A stretch of 48,716 nucleotides of DNA, taken from JBHJGU01 sp050331475. GTDB taxonomy: Bacteria; Pseudomonadota; Alphaproteobacteria; Caulobacterales; Maricaulaceae. Positions 7,224 through 16,516 of this stretch are shown here, piece after piece. Positions within the stretch are counted from its first letter, which is position 1, and each line of letters opens with the position of its first letter. The DNA lies in assembly GCA_050331475.1 (NCBI GenBank), contig JBHJGU010000075.1:1-48716 (forward strand). Reading direction: 5' to 3'. The notes below the pieces were generated by a model that saw only the letters and a program-made list of their open reading frames with translations, was not told the DNA's origin and searched no databases. The position numbers and the translations under genes are program-made.

Positions 7224-8696
7224 TCAGAACAATGCGGAAACGGCGCGATCCCAACCTGCGAGCAGTGTCTCACGTGCGGAACCGGGCATTTGCGGCTCGA
7301 ACCGACGCCGCGTCCAGGACCGTCGGCCCCAGTCGGCGGGCGTCGACCACCCGAGCTGAAACGCCGCCGTCGCCGCCGCGCCCAGCGCTGTCATCTCAGG
7401 ATTGTCCGGTCGCTCAACTTGGACCTCGCAGATATCGGCGATAAATTGCATCAGCCAATCATTAGCCGCCATGCCGCCGTCCACGCGCAAGTTTGTCACC
7501 TTGGCGCCGTCTTCCGCGAACGCCCTGAGTAAGTCGCGGGTTTGATACGCGCACGCTTCCAGCCCGGCGCGCACGATGTGCGCGGAGCGCGCACCTCGGC
7601 TGAGACCGGTGATTTGTCCGCGCACGTCGGAGCGCCAATGGGGCGCGCCCATCCCCGTAAAGGCGGGAATGAAGTAAACGCCGCCATTATCAGGCAATGC
7701 GGCGGCGAGGCGTTCGCTGTCAGCAGCATTATCAATCAGATTAAGCTCATCACGAAGCCATTTGACGACCGTGCCGGCGTTGAAAATGGCGCCCTCCAGC
7801 GCGAAGGCCGCCGTTCCGTCGTCGAATTCATAGGCTGGGGTCGCTAAAAGCCGGTGGGCGGACCGCACGCGTGCGCCGCCCGTGTTGGCCACTAAGAAAG
7901 CGCCCGTGCCCAGCGTGATTTTGGCTTCGCCCGGACGAAGGCAGGCCTGACCGACCAGGGCGGCTTGTTGATCGCCAAGCGCGGACAGAATCGGCAGCGC
8001 TTTGCCGAAAACCTCCGGATCGCTCACCCCGAAGGCCGCGCCGGAGGCCTGAATGTCCGGCAGAAGGGCGCGCGGTACGCCGAAAAGCGTGAGCAGGTCC
8101 GGTGACCATTGACCGGTTTGAAGCTCCATCAAGAGCGTGCGCGAGGCGTTGGTGACGTCGCAGGCGTGAACACGGCCCCCGGTCAGTTTCCAGATCAGCC
8201 ATGCGTCGACCGTTCCAAACGCCAACGCGCCGCGTTCGGCTCCCGCTCGGGCGCCGTCGACTGTGTCCAGCAGCCAGCCGATTTTCGTCGCGGAGAAGTA
8301 TGGATCGAGAAGCAGTCCCGTGCGGCTTTGAACGTCTGCCTCCACGCCGTCGGCGCGCATGCGGTCGCATAAATCCCCGGTTCGCCGATCTTGCCAGATG
8401 ATCGCGGGGTGGATGGCGCGACCGCTGACCCGATCCCAGACCAGCGTGGTTTCGCGTTGGTTCGCAATCCCGATCGCAGCGATCGCCTCGACCCCGCCCA
8501 CGCGGTCGATGACCGCTTCGCTGACGCGCCGGGTCGCGGACCAAATATCCTCAGCGTCCTGTTCCACCCAACCGTTGGCGGGGAAGGACAGAGCCACTTC
8601 TTCGTGCGCACTCGCTGCAGGGAGAAAATCTCGATCATACGCGATGGCGCGCGTGGATGTGGTGCCTTCGTCGATGACGAGAATATAGCGGCTCAT
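7224..8696 (-). CDS. glpK: Glycerol kinase
   Basis: ATP-dependent phosphorylation of glycerol to sn-glycerol 3-phosphate in the cytoplasm. The 490-residue FGGY-family kinase has the N-terminal phosphate loop DEGTTSTRA (9-17), the glycerol-contacting IANQRETT (77-84) and the catalytic Asp in ALGDQQAALVGQ (242), close to the usual family length of ~500. The start at 8696 (MSRYILVIDEG) is chosen over an upstream ATG at 8768 because it matches the family N-terminus and overlaps the glpD stop by four bases (ATGA), a coupled arrangement. It follows glpD in a two-gene operon. No glpF permease is present here. Confidence 0.95.
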   Translation of the reverse strand: MSRYILVIDEGTTSTRAIAYDRDFLPAASAHEEVALSFPANGWVEQDAEDIWSATRRVSEAVIDRVGGVEAIAAIGIANQRETTLVWDRVSGRAIHPAIIWQDRRTGDLCDRMRADGVEADVQSRTGLLLDPYFSATKIGWLLDTVDGARAGAERGALAFGTVDAWLIWKLTGGRVHACDVTNASRTLLMELQTGQWSPDLLTLFGVPRALLPDIQASGAAFGVSDPEVFGKALPILSALGDQQAALVGQACLRPGEAKITLGTGAFLVANTGGARVRSAHRLLATPAYEFDDGTAAFALEGAIFNAGTVVKWLRDELNLIDNAADSERLAAALPDNGGVYFIPAFTGMGAPHWRSDVRGQITGLSRGARSAHIVRAGLEACAYQTRDLLRAFAEDGAKVTNLRVDGGMAANDWLMQFIADICEVQVERPDNPEMTALGAAATAAFQLGWSTPADWGRRSWTRRRFEPQMPGSARETLLAGWDRAVSALF

Positions 8697-10225
8697 CGTG
8701 TCATACTCGCGTGTTCGCGTTCTTGGGCCTGCGCCACCGCTTCGCTCCCAGTTGTGGAAGAAAACCAACGGTCAACACTGGCGCGCTCCGTGGGGCTCAT
8801 GTGTAGCGCAAGTTTTGAACGCCGCCAAAGAACGTCATCGGCCGTGCGCGCAAATTCGTGTGCGATCAAATACTCAATTTCACGCTCGTAAAGGCCGGCG
8901 CCGAAGTGGACGCCGAGGTCGTCAATATTGTTAGCCCCCGCTAAAACCTGACGTGCTAAGGTTCCGTAAGCGCGAGCGAGGCGATGCACCAGTGTTTGCG
9001 GCGCCCAGGAAAACTCAGCGGAAAGGGCGCTTGAAAACCGTACGAAGTCGCCGCCGGGGATATCGCCGCCGGGCAGCGGCACGGCGTGGGTCCACGCGCG
9101 CTGGTCGATCGCGACAACAGCGCTCAGCTTTTCGAGCGCATGCTCGGCCAGCTTGCGATAGGTCGTCAGCTTACCGCCATAAATGCTCAAACGCGGGGCG
9201 CCGTCGGTATCGAGATTTAAAACATAGTCGCGCGTGATCTTGGACGCCTCTTCGGTTTGATCGTCGAAGAGTGCGCGCACGCCGGCATAGGTCCAAACCA
9301 CGTCGTCCGTCGTGACAGGTTCAGCGAGGTATTCGCTCGCGTTTTCACACAAATACTCGATTTCCGCTTCGGTGATCTCACCACCTTCGGCTTGGGTGTC
9401 CACGACAACATCGGTTGTCCCGATCAGCATAAACGCCCGCTCGTAAGGGATGACGAAGACGATCCGCCCGTCCGTACTCTGCAGAATAAAGGCGTGTTCG
9501 GTCTCAAATCGTCGTCGCACGACGATGTGGCTGCCTTTGACAAGCTTCACGCTGGCGCGGTTCGTACGCGCACCAGCTGTAGCGTCAATGGCGTCGGCCC
9601 AGGGGCCGGCCGCATTGATGAGCGCGCGCGCGAAAACGGTCCTTTCGGAGCCATCCTGCGCCTTAAGCGTAACCGTCCAAAAATCGTTCTCACGCAGCAA
9701 TTTGACGCATTCTGTGCGGGTGGAGATGTCAGCGCCGCGTTGTCGCGCATCCTGGGCGTTCAACGCGACGAGGCGCGCATCCTCGACCCAGCAGTCGGAG
9801 TATTCAAAACCGACCCGATAGGAGGGCTTGAGTTGGTTTCGAAACGGCGTGGCGTTGAGGTCTCGTCGTTGGGTGGGAGGCAAGGTTTTGCGCCCGCCGA
9901 GGTGATCGTAGATGAAGAGTCCCAAACGGAGAAGCCAAGCCGGTCGCAGGCCCTGATGGTGGGGCAGCACGAACCGCAGTGGCCAAATGATGTGCGGCGC
10001 GGCGTTCAACAGCACTTCCCGCTCGATCAGCGACTCGCGCACCAGCCGAAAAGCGTAGTGTTCGAGATAGCGCAAGCCGCCATGGATCAGTTTGGTGCTC
10101 GCAGAAGACGTGTGCATAGCGAGGTCGTCGCGCTCACATAGCCCGACTTTAAGCCCGCGACCCGCCGCATCCCGAGCAACGCCCGCGCCGTTCACGCCGC
10201 CACCGATAATGAACACGTCGTACAA
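8693..10225 (-). CDS. glpD: Aerobic glycerol-3-phosphate dehydrogenase
   Basis: FAD-dependent oxidation of glycerol 3-phosphate to dihydroxyacetone phosphate at the inner membrane, passing electrons to quinone. The 510-residue protein begins with a Rossmann FAD-binding motif (GGGVNGAG, 8-15) and has the family signature STKLIHGGLRYLE (43-55), with the DAO fold continuing to a C-terminal GlpD cap. It is the first gene of a glpD-glpK operon. Its promoter should lie between 10226 and the end of the TonB receptor gene. No GlpR regulator is encoded nearby, so control is unknown. Confidence 0.95.
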   Translation of the reverse strand: MYDVFIIGGGVNGAGVARDAAGRGLKVGLCERDDLAMHTSSASTKLIHGGLRYLEHYAFRLVRESLIEREVLLNAAPHIIWPLRFVLPHHQGLRPAWLLRLGLFIYDHLGGRKTLPPTQRRDLNATPFRNQLKPSYRVGFEYSDCWVEDARLVALNAQDARQRGADISTRTECVKLLRENDFWTVTLKAQDGSERTVFARALINAAGPWADAIDATAGARTNRASVKLVKGSHIVVRRRFETEHAFILQSTDGRIVFVIPYERAFMLIGTTDVVVDTQAEGGEITEAEIEYLCENASEYLAEPVTTDDVVWTYAGVRALFDDQTEEASKITRDYVLNLDTDGAPRLSIYGGKLTTYRKLAEHALEKLSAVVAIDQRAWTHAVPLPGGDIPGGDFVRFSSALSAEFSWAPQTLVHRLARAYGTLARQVLAGANNIDDLGVHFGAGLYEREIEYLIAHEFARTADDVLWRRSKLALHMSPTERASVDRWFSSTTGSEAVAQAQEREHASMTR

Positions 10226-10341
10226 AAGGCAGCCTCCGTCACTGTGGCCGCGCTCACGTGCGCATTCCGTAGCGCGTTTTACCGGTCTCTAGCCGCCTTG
10301 GGCGCGCTGAGGCAGACACGTGCAGCCTTACCGAAATTGAG

Positions 10342-10368
10342 GGGCGCGCCGGGGCGAATGGCGCGCCC
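10342..10368 (-). terminator. Hairpin downstream of the TonB receptor gene
   Basis: A perfect 9-base inverted repeat (gggcgcgcc at 10342-10350, ggcgcgccc at 10360-10368) with a 9-base loop lies ~40 bases past the receptor stop codon on the minus strand. It is GC-rich, but the following bases are only weakly T-rich, so termination is plausible rather than certain. Confidence 0.5.
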
Positions 10369-10407
10369 GTCTGTCAAAGTCCACCGCCGGCTCGGACCTT
10401 TAGGCGT

Positions 10408-12999
10408 CTAAAATTTGTAAGCGATCGAAGCTCGTACGTTCCGTCCCACGATCGGACGACCGAAGGTCGCCACGGTCACCTCAGCGCCGACGGGCGCGAA
10501 TAGGTCCGTTCGCGGATTACCTTCAGTCAGCCCGATCGTGTTCGTCAGGTTATCGGCCGTAACCGCGAACTCCACGCCGCTGGGCAGCACAAACCGACCG
10601 CCCACGCCGACGGTGGTGAAGCCGGGCAGTAAGATCGTGTTGCCGAAGTCCTGGAACCGGTCTCCAACATTAAAGATGTCGAGAAACACAGAACCGTCGA
10701 TATCCGGCAGGCCATAGTCTGCCGTATTGAAGTCAAAACGCGGTCGAATAGAGAAGATCCGTTCGGGAATGCGAGGAACCTGGTTGCCGATGATGAAGCT
10801 GTCATCCACGGTTATGCCGCCGCCGTCGACCGCAAGCCCGGTCAATTCGGGATCTTGGAACGTGACCTTGGAGCTGACCGAGAAACCGTAAAACGGTCCG
10901 ACGTCGAGCTCCACCTCAACGCCAATTGTGCGGCTCGATTGCACGACGACGGCGTCGATCACGGCGCCGGTCGTGGCATCGGTAACCGGCTCGGTGAAAG
11001 GCTGATCGTCCACGTCACTGAAGAAGCCCGCCACGAAAGCACGGAGATAGGGCAGATCAATTTTCACCCCGCCCTCGGCTTGCAGAATGTCGGCGACCGG
11101 GACATCACCCGTCTCGCCGCCGCCGATCGTGGTCGCCGCTAAGTCGTCGAGATTGGGCGTTCGGAAGCCGTCACTGACCCGAGCGAAGGTTGCGATTGTG
11201 TTCGACCATTCATAGTTTCCGGCGATCGACCAGGAGAATTGATCAAAGGATTCCCGGAACGGAACGAACTCCCCGATGCCATCGACAACCGCATCATCCG
11301 CCGTCGTCGGCAAAGCCCCGTCGGGCAGCAACGAATTCTCGTCGCTCAAGTCGAACGTTCCCGGGATCTCCACAGCGCCTTCAATAATCTGGGTCTCAAA
11401 CCGGAACCCGCCGTCGAGACGAAGTCGATCTGTGACCTCCCACTCGTCAGAGAAGTACCAAGCGAGCACCTGCCCATCACCAGAGAAGTTTTGGAAGAAA
11501 TCCCCGGAAAAGCTTGTGAACGCGTTCTGGGTCAGCGTGCCCAGCGCCACGCCGTCCGCATCGACCGCCGTCAGATCGAGATTGCGCGGAGAGCCATCGA
11601 TTTCATGAACGAATGTGCCGAAGGTCTGGAACTGGTCGATGCTATAGAAGCTGGCGTAAAACCCGCCCGTCACGTTGTGCGTGCCTTTAAGAAAATCGAA
11701 CGCGCGGCTTACTTCCAAGTTCTCAATGAAGTTTTCAAATTGGCTGTTGACCGGGAAGAAACCGCTCGTGCCGATCAGGCCGTTACCATTGTTTCCGCCC
11801 TGCCCATCGACGGACAGCTCGAACAGCGAGCCGTCGTCGCTGAACGTCGCGACGACTTCGGCGACATCCGCGCCGAAGGCCGCTTGAGCGACGCCAAGCT
11901 GATCGGCCAGGAAAACATTGCCGTCTTCGAAGGTGAATGGGATCGCAGAGTTGAATTGGGTTTCGCCATTGACATAGCGGGCTTTGTTGACGAGCCGCCA
12001 GCCCCCGCCAAGGTCGTAATCGAACTCAAGGTCAAAGGTCCCGGCTGTGTTGTTGATGCCGTCGGCGAGGTCGAACTCTTCGGTCTCCCCGCCAGGCTTT
12101 AAAAACGTGGCAAGCCGGATGTCATCGCTGACCAGCGTGTCGAAATTCGCGTCAAACCCCGTAATGCTGGTCAAATTGCCGCTGCTGTCGAGATCAAGCG
12201 GCACAGGCAATAAAAACAGATTCCGCTCATCAATGAAGCGAACCGAACCCGTCACGCTGCCGCGGTTGAACTCGCGCGTGACATTGGCGCTGATTTGGCC
12301 GCCTTCGTCGGCGCGGAAACCCGGGTCGCGAACACCGTCGGACACGCGGAAGAAGCCGCCAACCGCGAACGTCGTCTTGTCGTTGATCGGACCGGCGTAA
12401 TTGGCGTCAACGCGCACATGGCCGAAATTGCCGTACTCAATCTGCAAGCCGCCTTCAGCAACGTCCGATCCGCGTTTGGAGATATGGTTGAAGATACCGC
12501 CCGGCGCGTTCGACGCGAAAACGGCCGCCGACCCGCCGCGGACCGCCTCCAGTCGAGAGGTCGTAAAGTCCGTTCGGTAGAGGCCGTCCGGGGTCAAAAA
12601 CCCAATACCGTGCTCTTCGAAAACGGGCAGACCGTCAATGTGTATTTTCGAAAACAAGAACTGGCCCGGCGCCGGAATGCCACGAATAAAAACATTGGCC
12701 GCGCTTTGCCCGCCCGAAGATTCCGCCCAAACACCTGGGACTTCGGCGAACAGGTCGGCCAAGGTCAACGGGGCCGCATCTTGTATCGCCGCCTCACTAA
12801 AGGTCGAAATTGATGATGTCGCCTCGAACTGAGTGATCTGGGAGCCGCCGGCGCGACCCGTCACGATGATGGTCTCAAGGTTTGATGGCGGCTCCGCACT
12901 ATCGGCTGGGGCGTCCTGAGCCCGCGCGTCGGCGCTCACGATAAGGCTTCCCAAGGCCGCCAGTGCGCACGTTCCAAAAAGTGAGTTTCGGTATTTCAT
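10408..12999 (-). CDS. TonB-dependent outer-membrane receptor, probably for maltooligosaccharide/alpha-glucoside
   Basis: An 863-residue outer-membrane transporter with a signal peptide (KYRNSLFGTCALAALGSL, cleavage near ARA|Q at 27), a TonB-box-like segment (ETIIVTGRA), a plug domain (LADLFAEVPGVWAE through SAAVFASNAPGGIFNHISKR) and a C-terminal 22-strand-type barrel ending in an aromatic residue (SIAYKF). It would import a ligand too large for porins, driven by TonB-ExbBD. The start at 12999 is chosen because GGAGG lies six bases upstream. The ATG one codon earlier (13002) is equally possible. It is divergent from a sugar symporter/alpha-glucosidase/LacI operon, and the shared promoter region carries two LacI-type operators. 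Specificity for alpha-glucosides is therefore inferred from context, not from the receptor itself. Confidence 0.88.
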   Translation of the reverse strand: MKYRNSLFGTCALAALGSLIVSADARAQDAPADSAEPPSNLETIIVTGRAGGSQITQFEATSSISTFSEAAIQDAAPLTLADLFAEVPGVWAESSGGQSAANVFIRGIPAPGQFLFSKIHIDGLPVFEEHGIGFLTPDGLYRTDFTTSRLEAVRGGSAAVFASNAPGGIFNHISKRGSDVAEGGLQIEYGNFGHVRVDANYAGPINDKTTFAVGGFFRVSDGVRDPGFRADEGGQISANVTREFNRGSVTGSVRFIDERNLFLLPVPLDLDSSGNLTSITGFDANFDTLVSDDIRLATFLKPGGETEEFDLADGINNTAGTFDLEFDYDLGGGWRLVNKARYVNGETQFNSAIPFTFEDGNVFLADQLGVAQAAFGADVAEVVATFSDDGSLFELSVDGQGGNNGNGLIGTSGFFPVNSQFENFIENLEVSRAFDFLKGTHNVTGGFYASFYSIDQFQTFGTFVHEIDGSPRNLDLTAVDADGVALGTLTQNAFTSFSGDFFQNFSGDGQVLAWYFSDEWEVTDRLRLDGGFRFETQIIEGAVEIPGTFDLSDENSLLPDGALPTTADDAVVDGIGEFVPFRESFDQFSWSIAGNYEWSNTIATFARVSDGFRTPNLDDLAATTIGGGETGDVPVADILQAEGGVKIDLPYLRAFVAGFFSDVDDQPFTEPVTDATTGAVIDAVVVQSSRTIGVEVELDVGPFYGFSVSSKVTFQDPELTGLAVDGGGITVDDSFIIGNQVPRIPERIFSIRPRFDFNTADYGLPDIDGSVFLDIFNVGDRFQDFGNTILLPGFTTVGVGGRFVLPSGVEFAVTADNLTNTIGLTEGNPRTDLFAPVGAEVTVATFGRPIVGRNVRASIAYKF

Positions 13000-13092
13000 C
13001 ATTGTCCTCCCGTTGTTCCCAGCCGATCCAGCTTTCAAGCTTTGGTTATGAAAAATCTCGGCATGGAAGACTCTCTAACGCACCACTCCATA

Positions 13093-13110
13093 AATGCAAG
13101 CGCATGCATT
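13093..13110. promoter_or_regulatory. LacI-family operator, site 1
   Basis: AATGCAAGCGCATGCATT is an 18-base palindrome with only the two symmetric central-flank positions mismatched, built around the central CG typical of LacI/GalR operators. It lies ~90 bases upstream of the TonB receptor start in the divergent region. The likely binder is the LacI-type regulator encoded at 16517-17569. Confidence 0.7.
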
Positions 13111-13204
13111 GATCAGAGCGGAATTCCTTTGATCCTGTGATAAGTCAAACACAAACATTGGGTTATATCGCACTGCACCATGAAACTCGTAAGCTTCGAG
13201 CCGA

Positions 13205-13218
13205 TGCAAGCACTTGCA
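13205..13218. promoter_or_regulatory. LacI-family operator, site 2
   Basis: TGCAAGCACTTGCA is a near-perfect 14-base palindrome sharing the TGCAAGC half-site with site 1. Its centre is 110 bases from that of site 1, so cooperative or looping repression across the divergent promoters is possible. It lies ~100 bases upstream of the symporter start. Confidence 0.7.
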
Positions 13219-13316
13219 AAAAGGGGGCGCCTAGTTATGGTCGGGGTCTACTAAGGGGCGTTCGGCCGTCCGTACGCTAATGCAGCGATCAATAGCGTGA
13301 GCGTAGGAGAGGCGGC

Positions 13317-14900
13317 ATGCCGGAAATCAATCTTGGCGCAATCGACGCATCAATATTGCTGGCGTATTTCTTTTTTCTTGTTGTTGATGGAATAATTCTA
13401 TCTAAAAAAAGTAAAGGGGCTGACGATTATTTTTTAGCGGGTCGAAAAATGACCTGGCCGATTATCGGCTTGTCATTATTTGCGTCAAACATTTCAAGCA
13501 CCACGCTTGTTGGATTATCTGGCGACGCTTACGCAACCGGCATCTCCGTCTATGCGTACGAGTGGATGGCGGCTGTGATCCTTATTATTTTCGCTGTGTT
13601 TTTCTTGCCGATTATTTTGAGTCGACAGGTTTTCACCATGCCGGAGTTTTTGGCGGGTCGTTATGATGGGCGCGTACGAACGTATTTTGCGTTGCTAACT
13701 TTATTTTTGGGTGTCGTCGTAGAGACTGCTGGCTCATTGTTTGCTGGCGCACTGATTGTTCAGCTTGTTTTTCCTGGCTTGCCCTTGTGGCAAATCATGA
13801 CGTTGCTTGCTGTCATCGCTGGATTTTATACGCTGCTCGGCGGACTGTCCGCTGTAATGTTAACCGATGCTGTTCAAGCGGTCTTGTTGCTGGTTGGATC
13901 GGTCGTAATCGCCGTGCTTGCGTTCGAGAAGATCGGCGGTATTGGCGTCGTTTTCGACCAAGTGCCCGCCGAAAAACTCTCGTTGATCCGTTCCGTCGAC
14001 ACAGACGGCGTGCCTTGGCTGGGCTTGCTCACCGGCGTGCCGATCCTGGGCTTTTATTATTGGGCGACGAACCAAGCGATCGTGCAACGCGCGCTCGCCG
14101 CCAAGTCGGTCGATCACGGGCGGTGGGGCGCGCTGTTCGCCGGCGCGCTAAAGCTGACGCCATTGTTCATCATGGTTTTGCCCGGGAGTGCGGCGATCCT
14201 GCTGTATCCTGACCTCGAGCGACCGGATTTAGTGTATCCGACTTTGATGTTCGACCTATTGCCGGTCGGGCTGCTTGGGCTCGCCCTTGCGGGGTTCCTC
14301 GCAGCGATCATGTCACAAATCGATTCGGCGCTGAACTCGGCGTCGACACTCGTGACCATGGACTTCGTTAAACGAGTTCGCCCGGGCCTTTCGAGCGCAA
14401 CCTTAATGCATATTGGGCGCGTGATCATGGCCGGTTTTCTTATTTTTGCGGTGCTATGGGCTCCGTTCATTTCAAGCTTTCGGTCGATTTTTTCTTACAT
14501 ACAGGCGATGTTTTCTTATGCGGTTCCTCCGGTCGTCGTGCTGTTTCTGGCCGGTGTGTTTTGGCGCCGCGCGAACGCCTCGGGCGGGTTTGCCTGCGCG
14601 CTCGTCGGACTTGCGGTCGGCGGTTCGGCGTTTCTGGCGATCCAAGTCTTCGAGCTCGTAGAGCTGCATTTTCTCTACGCCGCGACACTCCTGTTTGCGA
14701 TCTGCTTTGCGGCGCTGGTGGTTGTCAGCCTTATGACATCGCCGCCTGACCCGACGATTGTCGCACCGTATCTCTGGACGCGCAGCGCCTTCAACGCCGA
14801 AACGGCTGAGCTGCACCGGAAACCGGCCTGGCGTAATTATCGATTGCAGTCCGTTGGGCTGCTTGTGGTGATCGCCGGTCTAATCGTTCTATTCTGGTAG
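13317..14900 (+). CDS. Sodium/solute symporter (SSS/SLC5 family), probable sugar transporter
   Basis: A 527-residue inner-membrane protein with about 14 hydrophobic segments and the SSS signature regions (DDYFLAGRKMTWPIIGLSLF at 36-55, then SNISSTTLVGLSGDAY). It has the layout of the SGLT-like sugar symporters. It would bring a sugar from the periplasm into the cytoplasm with sodium. A good ribosome-binding site (AGGAG) precedes the ATG. It is followed 14 bases later by an alpha-glucosidase gene and lies opposite a TonB receptor, so the substrate is probably maltose, a maltooligosaccharide or a related alpha-glucoside. The first ~500 bases use mainly A/T-ending codons while the rest is GC-rich, an abrupt change inside one gene. 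Confidence 0.88.
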   Translation: MPEINLGAIDASILLAYFFFLVVDGIILSKKSKGADDYFLAGRKMTWPIIGLSLFASNISSTTLVGLSGDAYATGISVYAYEWMAAVILIIFAVFFLPIILSRQVFTMPEFLAGRYDGRVRTYFALLTLFLGVVVETAGSLFAGALIVQLVFPGLPLWQIMTLLAVIAGFYTLLGGLSAVMLTDAVQAVLLLVGSVVIAVLAFEKIGGIGVVFDQVPAEKLSLIRSVDTDGVPWLGLLTGVPILGFYYWATNQAIVQRALAAKSVDHGRWGALFAGALKLTPLFIMVLPGSAAILLYPDLERPDLVYPTLMFDLLPVGLLGLALAGFLAAIMSQIDSALNSASTLVTMDFVKRVRPGLSSATLMHIGRVIMAGFLIFAVLWAPFISSFRSIFSYIQAMFSYAVPPVVVLFLAGVFWRRANASGGFACALVGLAVGGSAFLAIQVFELVELHFLYAATLLFAICFAALVVVSLMTSPPDPTIVAPYLWTRSAFNAETAELHRKPAWRNYRLQSVGLLVVIAGLIVLFW

Positions 14901-14914
14901 ATGAAGGAATTGCC

Positions 14915-16510
14915 ATGACACCGTGGTGGAAGGGTGCTGTTATTTATCAGATCTACCCGCGTAGTTTCTTTGATAGCGATCAAGACGGCGTCGGCGATCT
15001 GCCGGGCGTGACAGAGAAACTGGACTACGTCGCGAACCTCGGTGTGGATGGAATCTGGTTATCTCCGTTCTTCACGTCGCCGATGCGTGATTTCGGTTAT
15101 GATGTGGCGGATTATTACGCGGTCGATCCGTTGTTCGGCTCACTAGATGATTTCGACGCCTTGGTGATGCGTGCCCACGCGCTCCATCTGAAAGTAATTA
15201 TCGATCAGGTCTATTCGCACACCTCCGATCGACATCCGTGGTTCCTTGAGAGCCGGGCGAACCAAACGAATGACAAGGCCGACTGGTATGTTTGGGCGGA
15301 CGCAAAGCCAGACGGCACTCCGCCGAACAACTGGCTGTCGTTTTTCGGCGGTCCGGCCTGGTCTTGGGACACCCAACGCCGTCAGTATTATTTGCACAAC
15401 TACTTATCGGAGCAGCCCGATCTCAATTTTCATAATCCGGAGGTTCAGGAAGCTATATTGGACGTGGCGAAGTTCTGGCTGGACCGAGGCGTCGACGGTT
15501 TCCGGTTAGACGTTGCAAACTATTATTTTCATGATCCGCAGTTACGCGATAATCCGTCCAGCGGTGCGAGCCGGGCGGCGCGTCCTTATCATTTCCAGCG
15601 CCATATTTTTAATCGCTCACGGCCGGAAACGCTGAGTTTCTTGGCGCGGTTGCGCCAGACTTTGGACGGTTACGCCGAGCGTATGAGCGTCGCTGAGATC
15701 GCCAGCACCTCTCACATCGCGCGCAGCATCGAGTACACCGAGGGCGGCGACCGGCTGCACACAGCTTACAACTTTTTGTTCCTGGAATCTGACGAACTGA
15801 CGCCGGGCTTAATTCGCCAGGCCGTCTCGCAATGGAGCAGTCAGGACGCCTGGCCGTCTTGGTCGTTCTCCAACCACGACGTGGTCCGCGCCGTGACGCG
15901 CTGGGGCGGTCGCGATGGCGACGAAGGGTTTTCGAACTTGTTGATCGCGCTCCTGTGCTGTTTGCGCGGCACGATTTTCCTCTACCAGGGCGAGGAACTC
16001 GGCCTCTCTCAGGCCGACGTGCCGTTTGACAAACTGCAAGACCCCGAAGCCATACGCTTCTGGCCGGCTAACCTTGGCCGAGACGGGTGCCGGACGCCGA
16101 TGCCATGGGTCGCGCGGTCCGTAAATGCAGGGTTTTCAACGCGACCGCCCTGGCTGCCCGTGGATCCGCGCCACGAAGCGAAAGCGGTGGACCTTCAAGA
16201 GATAACCGCGGACTCGACGCTAAACTTTACCCGAAAGATGTTGGCCTTGCGCCGCCACCATGACGCACTGCGCACTGGCGAGATGATTTGCCTGGACATC
16301 CCGGAACCGGTCCTCGCGTTCGAACGGATCTCTGAGGTCGAGCGCATTATTTGCGTGTTCAATCTCTCTGGATCGCCGACAACATTGCCGGTCAGCGCGC
16401 TGCCGGCGCTTGGAGCGTCCCTTGACAGCGGTTTGGAATTCACTCGCGAGGCGGAAGCCTATATCCTACCGGCGTATGGCGGAGGGGTGGCGCTTGCGAA
16501 ATCGAAGTGA
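14915..16510 (+). CDS. GH13 alpha-glucosidase (cytoplasmic)
   Basis: Hydrolyses terminal alpha-glucosidic bonds of imported oligosaccharides to glucose. The 531-residue enzyme begins with AVIYQIYPRSFFDSDQDGVG (9-28), and the catalytic triad is complete: nucleophile Asp199 in GFRLDV, acid/base Glu261 in SVAEIAS, and transition-state stabiliser Asp322 in FSNHDVVR. Region I is DQVYSHTSDRHPWF (97-110), typical of the alpha-glucosidase subfamilies (GH13_23-like) rather than amylases. No signal peptide is seen, so it acts after transport by the adjacent symporter. AAGGA precedes the ATG. A transglucosylating activity cannot be excluded from sequence alone. Confidence 0.92.
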   Translation: MTPWWKGAVIYQIYPRSFFDSDQDGVGDLPGVTEKLDYVANLGVDGIWLSPFFTSPMRDFGYDVADYYAVDPLFGSLDDFDALVMRAHALHLKVIIDQVYSHTSDRHPWFLESRANQTNDKADWYVWADAKPDGTPPNNWLSFFGGPAWSWDTQRRQYYLHNYLSEQPDLNFHNPEVQEAILDVAKFWLDRGVDGFRLDVANYYFHDPQLRDNPSSGASRAARPYHFQRHIFNRSRPETLSFLARLRQTLDGYAERMSVAEIASTSHIARSIEYTEGGDRLHTAYNFLFLESDELTPGLIRQAVSQWSSQDAWPSWSFSNHDVVRAVTRWGGRDGDEGFSNLLIALLCCLRGTIFLYQGEELGLSQADVPFDKLQDPEAIRFWPANLGRDGCRTPMPWVARSVNAGFSTRPPWLPVDPRHEAKAVDLQEITADSTLNFTRKMLALRRHHDALRTGEMICLDIPEPVLAFERISEVERIICVFNLSGSPTTLPVSALPALGASLDSGLEFTREAEAYILPAYGGGVALAKSK

Positions 16511-16516
16511 TGCGTT

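Noticed and set aside
9257..10141. Long open frame (294 residues) on the plus strand opposite glpD
   Set aside because: It lies entirely antisense to a clearly conserved enzyme gene. GC-rich third positions routinely create such antisense frames, and it has no recognisable domain.
11239..12102. Long open frame (287 residues) on the plus strand opposite the TonB receptor
   Set aside because: It is antisense to a receptor with signal peptide, plug and barrel features. Its composition is that of a mirror frame, with no family resemblance.
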